A stretch of 11,705 nucleotides of DNA from Actinoplanes liguriensis (lineage in GTDB: Bacteria > Actinomycetota > Actinomycetes > Mycobacteriales > Micromonosporaceae), in NCBI GenBank assembly GCA_000715855.1, contig KL571228.1:10026-21730 (forward strand). The letters are read 5' to 3'. Positions 1-6,099 of the stretch are shown piece by piece; the first letter of the stretch is position 1; every line of letters begins with the position of its first letter. The notes beneath the pieces were generated by a model that worked only from the letters and a program-made list of their open reading frames with translations, searched no databases and was not told the origin of the DNA. The translations under genes and the position numbers were made by a program.

Positions 1-1140
1 GACCAGCTGCTGCACCTGGGTCGGGTCGATGGAGGCGGCGACGGTGCTGTCCAGCAGGACTGCCACGTTCAGCCGGCGGATGCTGCCGGGCGCTTTCCGG
101 CGGACCTCCTGCACTTCGTTGAGGGCGTTCTGCCGGGCGTCGTTCTTGTTGGCGTACTGCCCGTTCGAGCCGGCGCCGGTGGGGACCTGGATGTTGTCCG
201 GCCCCAGCACGCCGCCGTTGCCGGTGCCGCTGCCGCTGTAGGTCTCCGAGCTGGACGTCTCGGAGAGCGAGGGGAGTGACGGATCCGAGCTGTACGTCTT
301 GCTGCGCGTCTCGGTCGAGTCGAAGTCCAGGTCGGCGGTCGTGGTGACGACGGAGTGACCGGGACCGACCAACCTGTCCAGCATGGCCTGCAGGGACGCG
401 TTCATCCGGTTCTGGAATTCGACGGTCTGCGCGTCGGAGCCGCTGTCCCCGCCGGTCGCGATCGACTCGCCGCCGCCGGTGGAGAGGATCTTGCCGTCCG
501 CGCCGGCCACCGTGACCTGGGTGGGGTCCAGGTTTTCGACGCTGGAGGCGACCAGGTGCACGATCGCCTGTACCTGGTCGCCGCTGAGCGGGCTGGTCGA
601 CTTCGACGCGACGAGCACCGACGCGGTCGGTTTGGCGGCGTTGTCGGCGAACACGTCCTTCTGCGGCAGCACGAGGTGCACGGTGGCCGCCTCGACGCCG
701 TCGATCGACTTGATGGTCTTGGCGAGCTCGCCCTCCAGCGCCCGCTGGTAGTTGGCGTGCTGCATGAAGTCGCTGGTGGTGATGCCCTGCTGGTCCAGCA
801 GCGAGTAGCCGGTGCCCTCGTCGTTGGGCAGGCCCTCGCCGGAGAGCTGGAGTCGCAGGGCGTTCACCTGGTCGCGCGGCACCATGATCGTCTGGCCGTC
901 GTTCGCCAGCTCGTAGGAGGTGTTCGACTTCTGCAGCGATTCGACGATCGCGCCGGCGTCCTTCGTGGACAGGTTGTTGAAGAGGATCGCGTACGACGGT
1001 TTCGCCGCCCACGTCGCGAAGAAGTACCCCCCGACGAGAATGGCGACGATGGCGAAGATCGTGACAGCCTTCTGTCCCGGCGTGAAGGACTTGAAGGTGT
1101 CCGTTATACGGCGTACCGGTGCGGGAAGGCGGTCAGTCAT
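1..1140 (-). CDS. fliF: Flagellar MS-ring protein FliF (partial, C-terminus outside window)
   Basis: FliF builds the membrane MS ring, the base of the flagellar motor and housing of the export gate. The frame is open for 380 codons from the ATG at 1140 to the window edge with no stop, so the C-terminal part (second membrane segment and FliG-binding tail) is missing. A membrane segment lies at residues about 24-45, after a short cytoplasmic N-terminus. The YscJ/FliF ring-building domain follows (about 46-220), with typical segments NNLSTKDAGAIVESL and VEAATVHLVLPQKDVF. The second conserved domain begins near residue 240 (NRMNASLQAMLDRLVGPGHS). A Ser/Gly/Thr-rich stretch at about 280-330 is the variable insert of the family, and the domain resumes around 336-365 with RRLNVAVLLD. 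The start lies 1 nt after the fliE stop, so fliF is the fourth gene of the flgB-flgC-fliE-fliF operon and probably translationally coupled. Identification is secure. Confidence 0.96.
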   Translation of the reverse strand, partial: MTDRLPAPVRRITDTFKSFTPGQKAVTIFAIVAILVGGYFFATWAAKPSYAILFNNLSTKDAGAIVESLQKSNTSYELANDGQTIMVPRDQVNALRLQLSGEGLPNDEGTGYSLLDQQGITTSDFMQHANYQRALEGELAKTIKSIDGVEAATVHLVLPQKDVFADNAAKPTASVLVASKSTSPLSGDQVQAIVHLVASSVENLDPTQVTVAGADGKILSTGGGESIATGGDSGSDAQTVEFQNRMNASLQAMLDRLVGPGHSVVTTTADLDFDSTETRSKTYSSDPSLPSLSETSSSETYSGSGTGNGGVLGPDNIQVPTGAGSNGQYANKNDARQNALNEVQEVRRKAPGSIRRLNVAVLLDSTVAASIDPTQVQQLV

Positions 1141-1141
1141 G

Positions 1142-1492
1142 TCAGGCCTGCATCCTCATGATCTCTTGGAAGGCTTCGACGGCCTTGTTACGGACGGCAA
1201 GAGTCATCTGAAGTCCGAGGGACGCCTCATTCGCGGCCATCGTGTACTGGGCCGGGTCCTGAAGCGTCCCGTTGGCGACCTGTACGGCGAGGTCGCTCGC
1301 CTTGTCCTGGGACGCCTGGACGCTCTCCAGTCCCTTGGAGAGCATCCGGGCGAAGTCGGTGTTGGGGCTAGCCGTCTTGGCGGCCTCGTCGAAGTCCAGC
1401 GAGTCGGAGATCTTGGACAGGCCGGAGCTGCCCGAGATGCCGTTGATCCCGCTGAAACCGGAGATGCCCCCGATGGGGCTGATCGCGCTCAT
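1142..1492 (-). CDS. fliE: Flagellar hook-basal body protein FliE
   Basis: FliE joins the MS ring to the proximal rod and is needed before other rod subunits can be exported. The product is 116 aa, near the usual length of about 100-110. The N-terminal 25 residues are a Gly/Ile/Ser-rich low-complexity stretch. The conserved part is C-terminal: FARMLSKGLESVQASQDKASDLAVQVANG, then a helix with SLGLQMTLAVRNKAVEAFQEIMRM, where the VRNK-EAFQEIMRM ending is diagnostic. The ATG at 1492 is 2 nt beyond the flgC stop, and a purine-rich GGGAAG upstream can serve as ribosome site. It sits between flgC and fliF, the classical flgB-flgC-fliE-fliF order, and is transcribed from the promoter upstream of flgB. 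Confidence 0.97.
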   Translation of the reverse strand: MSAISPIGGISGFSGINGISGSSGLSKISDSLDFDEAAKTASPNTDFARMLSKGLESVQASQDKASDLAVQVANGTLQDPAQYTMAANEASLGLQMTLAVRNKAVEAFQEIMRMQA

Positions 1493-1494
1493 GA

Positions 1495-1887
1495 CTACTT
1501 CCCGAGGTTGATGGCGGCGGCGTAGGCGTCCCGGGCCCGGTCCACGACCGAGAGGTTCGCCTGGTAGGAGCGCTGCGCCATCATCATCTGGGCCATCTGG
1601 CTACCCATGTCGATGTCCGGCCGGCGGACGTAGCCCTGCGCGTCGGCGAGCGGGTTGTCCGGCTCGTACGCGAGGATTCCCTGCGCGCTGCCGAGCTGGA
1701 CGCCGGCGACCTCGGCGCCGTTGCCGTCCTGCGCGGCCCGGGCCTGCACGAAGCGGGCTTGGAACGCGTTCTCGGACGTACGGCTGGTGTCGTTCATGTT
1801 CGAGATGTTGTCGGAGACCGCGTCGAGCCACTTGCGATAGACCGTGACTCCGGTGCCCGCGACACCGATGGCGTTGAAGATGCTCAT
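1495..1887 (-). CDS. flgC: Flagellar basal-body rod protein FlgC
   Basis: FlgC is a proximal rod subunit exported by the flagellar type III apparatus. The product is 130 aa, slightly shorter than typical enterobacterial FlgC. The N-terminal rod helix motif is present as LDAVSDNISNMNDTSRT (residues about 21-37); the usual ANNIAN is altered to SDNISN. The C-terminal helix has the rod-family signature MMMAQRSYQANLSVVDRARDAY (cited in part), around residues 100-122. The middle carries VQLGSAQGILAYEPDNPLAD, matching the FlgC pattern in which a proline-containing DPxxPxAD segment precedes the C-terminal helix. The start lies 2 nt past the flgB stop, with GGGAG and GAGG upstream inside the flgB end, implying coupled translation. 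Confidence 0.97.
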   Translation of the reverse strand: MSIFNAIGVAGTGVTVYRKWLDAVSDNISNMNDTSRTSENAFQARFVQARAAQDGNGAEVAGVQLGSAQGILAYEPDNPLADAQGYVRRPDIDMGSQMAQMMMAQRSYQANLSVVDRARDAYAAAINLGK

Positions 1888-1889
1888 CC

Positions 1890-2237
1890 TCAGGCTCCCT
1901 TGATGGCGTCGCGCAGCAGGCCGTACTTGCTGTCGATGGCCCGGAGGGTGAGCTGGTAGCGCATCGTGGTGTCGATGTGCGACAGCGTCTCCTCGTCGAG
2001 GTTGACGTTGTTGCCGTTGAGCCGGGTGGGCTCCAGCGACTCACTCGTGCTCGGGGTGATGCCCAGCGGCGACTGGCCACGGGCGACGGCACCCGAAAGA
2101 GCCTCCTCGAACTTGACCTTACGGGCACGGAAGCCCGGGGTCTCGACGTTCGCGATGTTGTTGGCAATGGCGTTCTGCCGGGCCGACAGGCCGGTGACAG
2201 CGACGCGCAGTGCAGACGTGGAAAGGTCGTCGAACAC
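1890..2237 (-). CDS. flgB: Flagellar basal-body rod protein FlgB
   Basis: FlgB is a proximal rod subunit. I place the start at the GTG at 2237, giving 115 aa beginning MFDDLSTSALRVAV. The upstream sequence AGGGGAGC supplies a good Shine-Dalgarno 6-8 nt before it, and the product then aligns with the family from its first residues. A longer reading starting at 2369 would add 44 residues unlike FlgB and would run through the promoter described below, so I reject it. The rod signature is clear: ARQNAIANNIANVETPGFRA (about residues 19-38), then NNVNLDEE and a C-terminal YQLTLRAIDSKYGLLRDAI helix. It is the first gene of the flgB-flgC-fliE-fliF operon, separated from fliS by a terminator and preceded by a FliA-type promoter and a direct-repeat box. 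Confidence 0.96.
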   Translation of the reverse strand: MFDDLSTSALRVAVTGLSARQNAIANNIANVETPGFRARKVKFEEALSGAVARGQSPLGITPSTSESLEPTRLNGNNVNLDEETLSHIDTTMRYQLTLRAIDSKYGLLRDAIKGA

Positions 2238-2316
2238 TTCGCAGCTCCCCTGATCGATCGCCTCTGGTCGCCGTTCCGTGGCAGTTCGGTGAGCAATCCG
2301 TGCTCGTACCATGCAT

Positions 2317-2342
2317 TTCGGCGTGACCGGTGATTCGCTGAG
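2317..2342 (-). promoter_or_regulatory. FliA-type promoter upstream of flgB
   Basis: On the minus strand CTCA (2342-2339) is followed after exactly 16 nt by GCCGAA (2322-2317). This has the arrangement of sigma-28/FliA promoters (compare TAAA-N15-GCCGATAA of enterics). As I recall, CTCA-N15-17-GCCGAA is the flagellar sigma consensus reported for Actinoplanes missouriensis. Transcription would start near 2310, leaving a leader of about 70 nt before the flgB GTG. The same pattern recurs before fliC and the flgN-like gene, which supports it being real. Confidence 0.75.
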
Positions 2343-2349
2343 CGTCAGA

Positions 2350-2367
2350 CGGTTGCTGCGAGGTTGC
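2350..2367 (-). promoter_or_regulatory. Direct-repeat activator box (GCAACCT-n4-GCAACCG) upstream of flgB
   Basis: Two 7-mers in direct orientation, GCAACCT and GCAACCG on the minus strand, are separated by CGCA and end 7 nt upstream of the CTCA -35 element. I recall a box of this form, GCA(A/C)CCG-n4-GCA(A/C)CCG, described for the orphan response regulator TcrA that activates sporangium and flagellar genes in Actinoplanes missouriensis. Repeat and spacing are seen; the TcrA assignment is from memory and by analogy. Confidence 0.6.
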
Positions 2368-2370
2368 ACA

Positions 2371-2410
2371 CGAAAACGTCCCGGACCCTCGCTGGAGGAT
2401 CCGGGACGTT
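2371..2410 (-). terminator. Intrinsic terminator after fliS
   Basis: A perfect 11-bp inverted repeat (AACGTCCCGGA at 2375-2385 with TCCGGGACGTT at 2400-2410) is extended by an inner 4-bp stem (2387-2390 with 2395-2398) and a 4-nt loop. On the minus strand it ends in TTTTCG. It starts 7 nt after the fliS stop and separates the filament genes from the flgB operon. Confidence 0.88.
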
Positions 2411-2417
2411 CGAGGTG

Positions 2418-3080
2418 CTACATGGCGCAATCCAGGTACACGGGGCGTTTGACCGCTTCGCCGGTCTCGATCCGGGCGGTCATCGCGGACTGCTGCCGGT
2501 TCGAGGTGAGCCGCCGGGCGATCTCCTCTGCCGCGGCGAGCTGGCGGGTGAGGATCTCGTCGGCCCGCGGCTTGAGCTCCAGCGGCAGCGCGCCGAGATC
2601 GGTCGGAGGCTTCCAGATGTCGGCCGGCGGGGACTCGGCGTAGCGGTGCTCGTCGGCGAGCATCGACTCGACCGCCGCGACGTCCATCTCCAGTTCGTCG
2701 AGCGCCGCTGTCCAGGCGCCCCGCCAGTCCTCGGTCATGTGTCTGCTCGGCTCCAACAGCTTGCGGCAACCGGCGACCCGCTCCGGGCTCTTGGCGATGT
2801 TCGCCCCGATCAGCTCGGAGAGCAGGAAGCCGTACAGGTTGGCCAGCCCGGGTGCGCCGTCCCACGCGTCCACGTCGAGCGTGACCCGCAGCTCCAGGAT
2901 GATCTCCTGCGCGTGGTTGAGCTTGTCGTTGGCCAGCGGGAGATCGCCGTTGTTCAGCGCGTCCTCACCCTGCGTCAGGTCCAGGATCAGCCGGTCGTAG
3001 AGCATGGTCAGCAGCTTCGCGGGGGAAGCCGTGTTGATCGAGTCCTGCAGGTAACGGTCACGAAGGTTGGTCGCGCTCAT
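2418..3080 (-). CDS. fliS: Flagellin export chaperone FliS with C-terminal extension
   Basis: FliS binds the C-terminal D0 region of flagellin in the cytoplasm, keeps it unpolymerised and hands it to the export gate. Residues 1 to about 125 are typical FliS: RDRYLQDSINTASPAKLLTMLYDRLILDL at the start, then helices with LNHAQEIILELRVTLD and GLANLYGFLLSEL, with W119 and W123 near the usual end. The protein then continues to residue 220, well beyond the usual length of about 130. The extra part has a helix (125-147), a proline-rich linker with IWKPP and LGALPLELKPRADEIL (155-177), and another helix. It resembles a separate small protein fused on, possibly one with a second chaperone role; I cannot name it. 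The ATG at 3080 has GAGGAG 5 nt upstream. It lies 56 nt after fliD and ends at a terminator. Confidence 0.93.
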   Translation of the reverse strand: MSATNLRDRYLQDSINTASPAKLLTMLYDRLILDLTQGEDALNNGDLPLANDKLNHAQEIILELRVTLDVDAWDGAPGLANLYGFLLSELIGANIAKSPERVAGCRKLLEPSRHMTEDWRGAWTAALDELEMDVAAVESMLADEHRYAESPPADIWKPPTDLGALPLELKPRADEILTRQLAAAEEIARRLTSNRQQSAMTARIETGEAVKRPVYLDCAM

Positions 3081-3136
3081 GGATCTCCTCGGTCAGGGCC
3101 GGCGGCGTGCGGGTCGTCGGTCGGTCGTGCTCGGGA

Positions 3137-4543
3137 TCAGCCCAGGCCGGCCAGTTGCCCGGAGAGCCAGGTGCCCTGGCTCTTCAGGTTGCCGAGCGAG
3201 GTCTCCAGGGCGGTGTACTGGCGCTGCAGCGCCACCTTCTTGGCGGCCAGCCGCACGTCCCAGTTCTCGATCTGGTCGTTGAGCGAGTCGATCTCGCTCT
3301 TCCGGCCGGTGATGACGGCGGTGACCGCGGTGGTCTGCTTGTCGGCGAGGCCACGGACCTTGTTGCCGAACGCGATGCCGGCTTCCTGGATCTTGGACGG
3401 GTTCTCGGCGTACGCCTTGTTGAAGTCGCTCGCGTTGAACGAGAGCGTCCCGTCCTTGGTCAGCGTGACACCGAGCTGACTGAGGGAGCCGAAGTCGATC
3501 GTCGAGGTCGTGTCGACCCCGTTGGAGTCCGTCTCGGTCTTGTCGTACGACAGCCCGTTACTGACCATGCCGAGCAGCGCCGAGCTCATCTGCCGGACGG
3601 TGAAGTCACCGGTCAGCGGGGAGCCCTGCTTGGAGTCGGTGTCGTACGCGGTCTGGCTCTTGATCTCGGCGAGCGAGGCGTTCGCGGCGTCGACCATGGC
3701 CTGCACCTTGGCGGCGATGGCGCCGGTGTCGGTCGACGCGTCGACGTTGACGCCCGTCTCCTCCTTCGACACGGTGAGCGTCACGCCGGGCATCAGCGAG
3801 CTGAACGTGTTGGTCGAGCTGTTGACCTTGTACTCCGAGGGGCTGCCCGGGTTCATGGTCAGCACCGCGTCCTTGCCGACCGCCGTCGTCGGGCTCGCCC
3901 CGGCCGTGCCGGTGTTCTCCAGACCGGTGATCTGGAAGCCGTTCGCGGCGCCGCTCTTCATGCTGGTGAACTGCACGACGCCGGCGGTGCCCGAGGTGTT
4001 GACCACGCCGGCGCGGATGCCGAGGGTGGCCGACTTGGCGTTCACCGCGCTGGTGAGCTTCGCGGCGGTGCGCGGCTCGTCGACGGTGATGTCGACCGGG
4101 TCGCCCACGGCGGTGAACTGGTCGTCGCCGTTCGAGTCCTTGGACCAGGTGCCGGGCTGGACCGTGATGGAGGAGGGATAGACGCCCTCGGCGGCGGTGT
4201 CGTCTGCGCTGAGCACCGTGCTCTGCGCCCGGGCTACCGAGGTGACGTCGAACGTGGCGCTGCCGGCCATGCCGCTCAGGCCGCCGGTCGCGGTCGCGGT
4301 GACGCTCGTCGAGCTGGACGTCGCCGTGAGGGCACGCCACGAGCCGAGCGAGGCCAGCGACTCACCGGCCGACTTGGTGGCCTTGAGTTTGGCGTTGACC
4401 GACTGGTACGAGGCGACAGCGGTCTGCGCGGTCTCGACCTTGGTCTTGAGCTTGGTCTGTGGGGCGGCCTCGGCCTGCATCAGCGAATTGATCATCGAGG
4501 TGGTGCTGAGACCACTGACGAGGCCGTCGACGGAGCTGCTCAC
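3137..4543 (-). CDS. fliD: Flagellar filament capping protein FliD (hook-associated protein 2)
   Basis: FliD forms the pentameric cap that folds and inserts flagellin at the filament tip. The product is 468 aa, almost exactly the usual length. The N-terminal domain (about 1-100) opens with SVDGLVSGLSTTSMINSLMQ, the conserved D0 start (GLxSGLDxxxLIxxLM), followed by a helix QTKLKTKVETAQTAVASYQSVNAKL. The middle is Thr/Ser/Val-rich beta domain (about 100-290). The C-terminal domain carries FDFGSLSQLGVTLTKDGTLSFNASDFNKA-type sequence (near 350-380) and ends in the coiled-coil helix IDSLNDQIENWDVRLAAKKVALQRQYTALE (cited in part), typical of FliD. The start is a GTG at 4543, with AAAGGCAGG upstream as ribosome site. 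fliC lies 127 nt upstream, and that gap contains a candidate promoter, an activator box and a hairpin, so fliD may be expressed separately from flagellin. Confidence 0.96.
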   Translation of the reverse strand: MSSSVDGLVSGLSTTSMINSLMQAEAAPQTKLKTKVETAQTAVASYQSVNAKLKATKSAGESLASLGSWRALTATSSSTSVTATATGGLSGMAGSATFDVTSVARAQSTVLSADDTAAEGVYPSSITVQPGTWSKDSNGDDQFTAVGDPVDITVDEPRTAAKLTSAVNAKSATLGIRAGVVNTSGTAGVVQFTSMKSGAANGFQITGLENTGTAGASPTTAVGKDAVLTMNPGSPSEYKVNSSTNTFSSLMPGVTLTVSKEETGVNVDASTDTGAIAAKVQAMVDAANASLAEIKSQTAYDTDSKQGSPLTGDFTVRQMSSALLGMVSNGLSYDKTETDSNGVDTTSTIDFGSLSQLGVTLTKDGTLSFNASDFNKAYAENPSKIQEAGIAFGNKVRGLADKQTTAVTAVITGRKSEIDSLNDQIENWDVRLAAKKVALQRQYTALETSLGNLKSQGTWLSGQLAGLG

Positions 4544-4579
4544 GAGTGCCTGCCTTTCGTCCGAGGGCGGGAGCGGAGC

Positions 4580-4612
4580 GGGGGCAGCCGGCTCGGTTTG
4601 CCGGCTACCCCC
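4580..4612 (-). terminator. GC-rich hairpin between fliC and fliD
   Basis: An inverted repeat of 12 bp (4580-4591 with 4601-4612, 9-nt loop) is perfect as RNA on the minus strand because the single non-Watson-Crick position is a U-G pair; on the plus strand it would be a C-A mismatch. There is no U-tract, as is common for actinobacterial terminators. It lies 59 nt after the fliC stop and 37 nt before the fliD start, so it could terminate or attenuate fliC transcription, protect the fliC 3' end, or form the start of the fliD leader. Confidence 0.65.
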
Positions 4613-4617
4613 ACCTC

Positions 4618-4643
4618 TTCGGTCGTTCGCTGTGCGGATTCAG
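4618..4643 (-). promoter_or_regulatory. Degenerate FliA-type promoter upstream of fliD
   Basis: On the minus strand CTGA (4643-4640) is followed after 16 nt by ACCGAA (4623-4618). This differs by one base in each element from the CTCA-N16-GCCGAA promoter of flgB. Taken alone it would be weak. It is supported by the repeat box placed 7 nt upstream, the same distance as at flgB. Confidence 0.5.
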
Positions 4644-4650
4644 TTGCTAT

Positions 4651-4668
4651 CGGTTGTTAAACGGTTGC
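4651..4668 (-). promoter_or_regulatory. Direct-repeat activator box (GCAACCG-n4-ACAACCG) upstream of fliD
   Basis: GCAACCG (4668-4662) and ACAACCG (4657-4651) on the minus strand are direct repeats with a 4-nt gap, TTTA. The box starts 2 nt after the fliC stop codon and ends 7 nt before the fliD -35 element, exactly as in the flgB promoter. The most likely binder is a TcrA-like response regulator (inference). Confidence 0.58.
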
Positions 4669-4670
4669 GG

Positions 4671-5942
4671 TCAGCGGAGCAGCGACAGCACGTTCTGCGC
4701 GCCCTGGTTGGCCTGCGACAGCATCGAGGTGCCGGCCTGGGTGAGGATCTGGTTCCGGGTGAAGGACACCATCTCCTGCGCCATGTCGGTGTCACGGATC
4801 CGGGACTCCGACGCGGACAGGTTCTCGACCGCCACGTTGAGGTTGTTGATGGTGTGCTCGAAGCGGTTCTGGTGAGCACCCAGCTTGGCCCGGGTGTCGG
4901 AGACCGACTGGATGGCGCTGTCGATCGCGTCCATCGCCTCGGCGGCGCCCGACTTCGTGCCGGCCACCGGGTCGGCCGCCCGGGTCAGGTCCAGGGCGTT
5001 GAGGCCCAGGGTCTTCGAGTTGATGGCACCGATGCCGACGCTCAGGGTCTCGCCGGAGTTGGCCCCGATCTGGAACGCACCCGCGGTGGCGGTGGCGTTC
5101 GCGGTAGAGGCGCCGGGCGTGATGTTCAGGTTGCCCGTGGCGGTGGTGTTGAAGCCGGTGGTGCCGCTCATGCTGAAGGTGAGGTTGCCGGTCGCCTTGT
5201 CGGTCTGCGCGGACACCTCGATGGTGACGTCGCCGTAACCGGCGTCCTTGAGGGCGCTGGAGATGGCGCTGTTGAGCTTCGCGGCCGACGCCTGCGCACT
5301 GAGAGGCGTCTGGTTGCCGTTCTTGTCGGTCTCGAAGAAGTCGACCGGGTTGATGGTGATCGGCGCCGCGGTGCCGGTGGCGTCCTTGACCGTCTGCCCG
5401 TTGATCTTGTCGATGGTGATCGTGCCGGAGTTGGTCGGCACGGCGACGATGGCCGGCGAGGTCGCGGTCGCCGCGGTGCCCGTGATGGCCGTGCCGGTCT
5501 GGGTGGCCGCCATGCCGAAGGAGCCGTCGAGCAACTTCGACTTGCCGAACGCGGTGGTGTCGCTGACCCGGTCGATCTCGGAGGCGAGCTGGTTGAACTC
5601 GGCCGCCGCGGCCTTCTTCGCGTCACCGTCGAGGGACGCGTTGTTGGACTGGACCGAGAGGTCGCGCATGCGCTGCAGCATGCTGGTCGTCTCGTTGAGC
5701 GCGCCTTCAGCGGTCTGCACGACGCTGATCGCGTCCTGTGCGTTGCGGACAGCGACCTTGAGGCCGCCGGTCTGCGCGCGCAGACCCTCGGAGATCGACA
5801 GGCCCGCCGCGTCGTCCGCGGCCCGGTTGATCCGGAAACCACTGGACAGCTTCTCCAGCGACTTCTGCATCTGGTTGTCGGTGACCGACAGGTTCCGGTA
5901 GGCGTTCTGAGCGGCGATGTTCTGGTTGATACGAAGACCCAT
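4671..5942 (-). CDS. fliC: Flagellin FliC
   Basis: Structural subunit of the flagellar filament, 423 aa. The conserved N-terminal D0/D1 region (about 1-140) starts MGLRINQNIAAQNAYRNL and includes LEKLSSGFRINRAADDAAGLSIS and LRAQTGGLKVAVRNAQDAIS (cited in parts). The conserved C-terminal region (about 340-423) has LGAHQNRFEHTINNL, SRIRDTDMAQEM and QAGTSMLSQANQGAQNVLSLLR at the end. The central 150-330 stretch is a Thr/Ala/Gly-rich variable domain exposed on the filament surface. The start at 5942 is chosen because AAGGAGG lies 9 nt upstream and the family begins here; an upstream in-frame ATG at 5981 falls inside the leader hairpin. A FliA-type promoter lies about 70 nt upstream. The leader holds GGA motifs, including one in a hairpin loop, that predict translational repression by CsrA. 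It is divergent from the flgN-flgK operon. Confidence 0.97.
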   Translation of the reverse strand: MGLRINQNIAAQNAYRNLSVTDNQMQKSLEKLSSGFRINRAADDAAGLSISEGLRAQTGGLKVAVRNAQDAISVVQTAEGALNETTSMLQRMRDLSVQSNNASLDGDAKKAAAAEFNQLASEIDRVSDTTAFGKSKLLDGSFGMAATQTGTAITGTAATATSPAIVAVPTNSGTITIDKINGQTVKDATGTAAPITINPVDFFETDKNGNQTPLSAQASAAKLNSAISSALKDAGYGDVTIEVSAQTDKATGNLTFSMSGTTGFNTTATGNLNITPGASTANATATAGAFQIGANSGETLSVGIGAINSKTLGLNALDLTRAADPVAGTKSGAAEAMDAIDSAIQSVSDTRAKLGAHQNRFEHTINNLNVAVENLSASESRIRDTDMAQEMVSFTRNQILTQAGTSMLSQANQGAQNVLSLLR

Positions 5943-5950
5943 GGGGTGAT

Positions 5951-5990
5951 TCCTCCTTGAGTGGGGTCTTGATCGGCCCATCCATGAGCC
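5951..5990 (-). promoter_or_regulatory. Predicted CsrA-binding sites in the fliC leader
   Basis: The minus-strand leader contains a hairpin, stem GGCUC/GGGCC (5990-5986 with 5979-5975), closing the hexaloop AUGGAU (5985-5980). Then comes the Shine-Dalgarno AAGGAGGA (5958-5951), itself a GGA site. GGA in a small hairpin loop plus GGA at the Shine-Dalgarno is the established CsrA target layout, as in the Bacillus subtilis hag leader. The genes for CsrA and its antagonist FliW lie 3-4 kb away. Confidence 0.6.
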
Positions 5991-6009
5991 GGTGTGGTGC
6001 GTCTTTCCC

Positions 6010-6036
6010 TTCGGCGCTCCGCCGAGAGGCCCTGAG
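6010..6036 (-). promoter_or_regulatory. FliA-type promoter of fliC
   Basis: On the minus strand CTCA (6036-6033) is followed after 17 nt by GCCGAA (6015-6010), an exact match in both elements. Transcription would begin near 6003, giving a leader of about 60 nt that contains the predicted CsrA hairpin and the Shine-Dalgarno. A 13-bp perfect palindrome (6038-6050) abuts the -35 element. Confidence 0.75.
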
Positions 6037-6037
6037 G

Positions 6038-6070
6038 ATTCTCCGAGAATTCTTCGGGCTTTTCGGGCTT
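6038..6070. repeat. Palindrome and 9-bp tandem repeat in the fliC/flgN divergent region
   Basis: ATTCTC-C-GAGAAT (6038-6050) is a perfect inverted repeat with a 1-nt centre, starting 1 nt upstream of the fliC -35. It is followed by two head-to-tail copies of TTCGGGCTT (6053-6061 and 6062-6070). Their position just upstream of the fliC promoter suggests a protein-binding site, but no regulator can be named. The rest of the 244-nt gap holds the two promoters, the leaders and nothing else I recognise. Confidence 0.5.
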
Positions 6071-6099
6071 ACCGGAAAAATGCCGATTGGGGGAAACCA

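Noticed and set aside
2238..2369. 44-residue N-terminal extension of FlgB from an ATG at 2369
   Set aside because: It would cross the direct-repeat box and the FliA-type promoter and does not resemble FlgB. A GTG with a good Shine-Dalgarno at 2237 fits the family start.
2764..2781. GCAACCG within fliS as another activator box
   Set aside because: Only one half-site is present (the second 7-mer is unlike it), it is inside a coding region and on the plus strand with no promoter near.
3107..5960. Plus-strand open frames of 517 and 587 codons opposite fliD and fliC
   Set aside because: They are antisense shadows rich in Gly/Arg/Val; fliD and fliC are unmistakable on the other strand.
5943..5981. 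13-residue extension of FliC from an upstream ATG at 5981
   Set aside because: Flagellins begin with a sequence like MGLRINQN; the upstream ATG lies in the leader hairpin and lacks a ribosome site, while the 5942 ATG has AAGGAGG.
6082..6087. GCCGAT on the plus strand as another sigma-28 -10 element
   Set aside because: No CTCA-like element lies 15-17 nt upstream, and the better promoter for the same gene is at 6100-6125.
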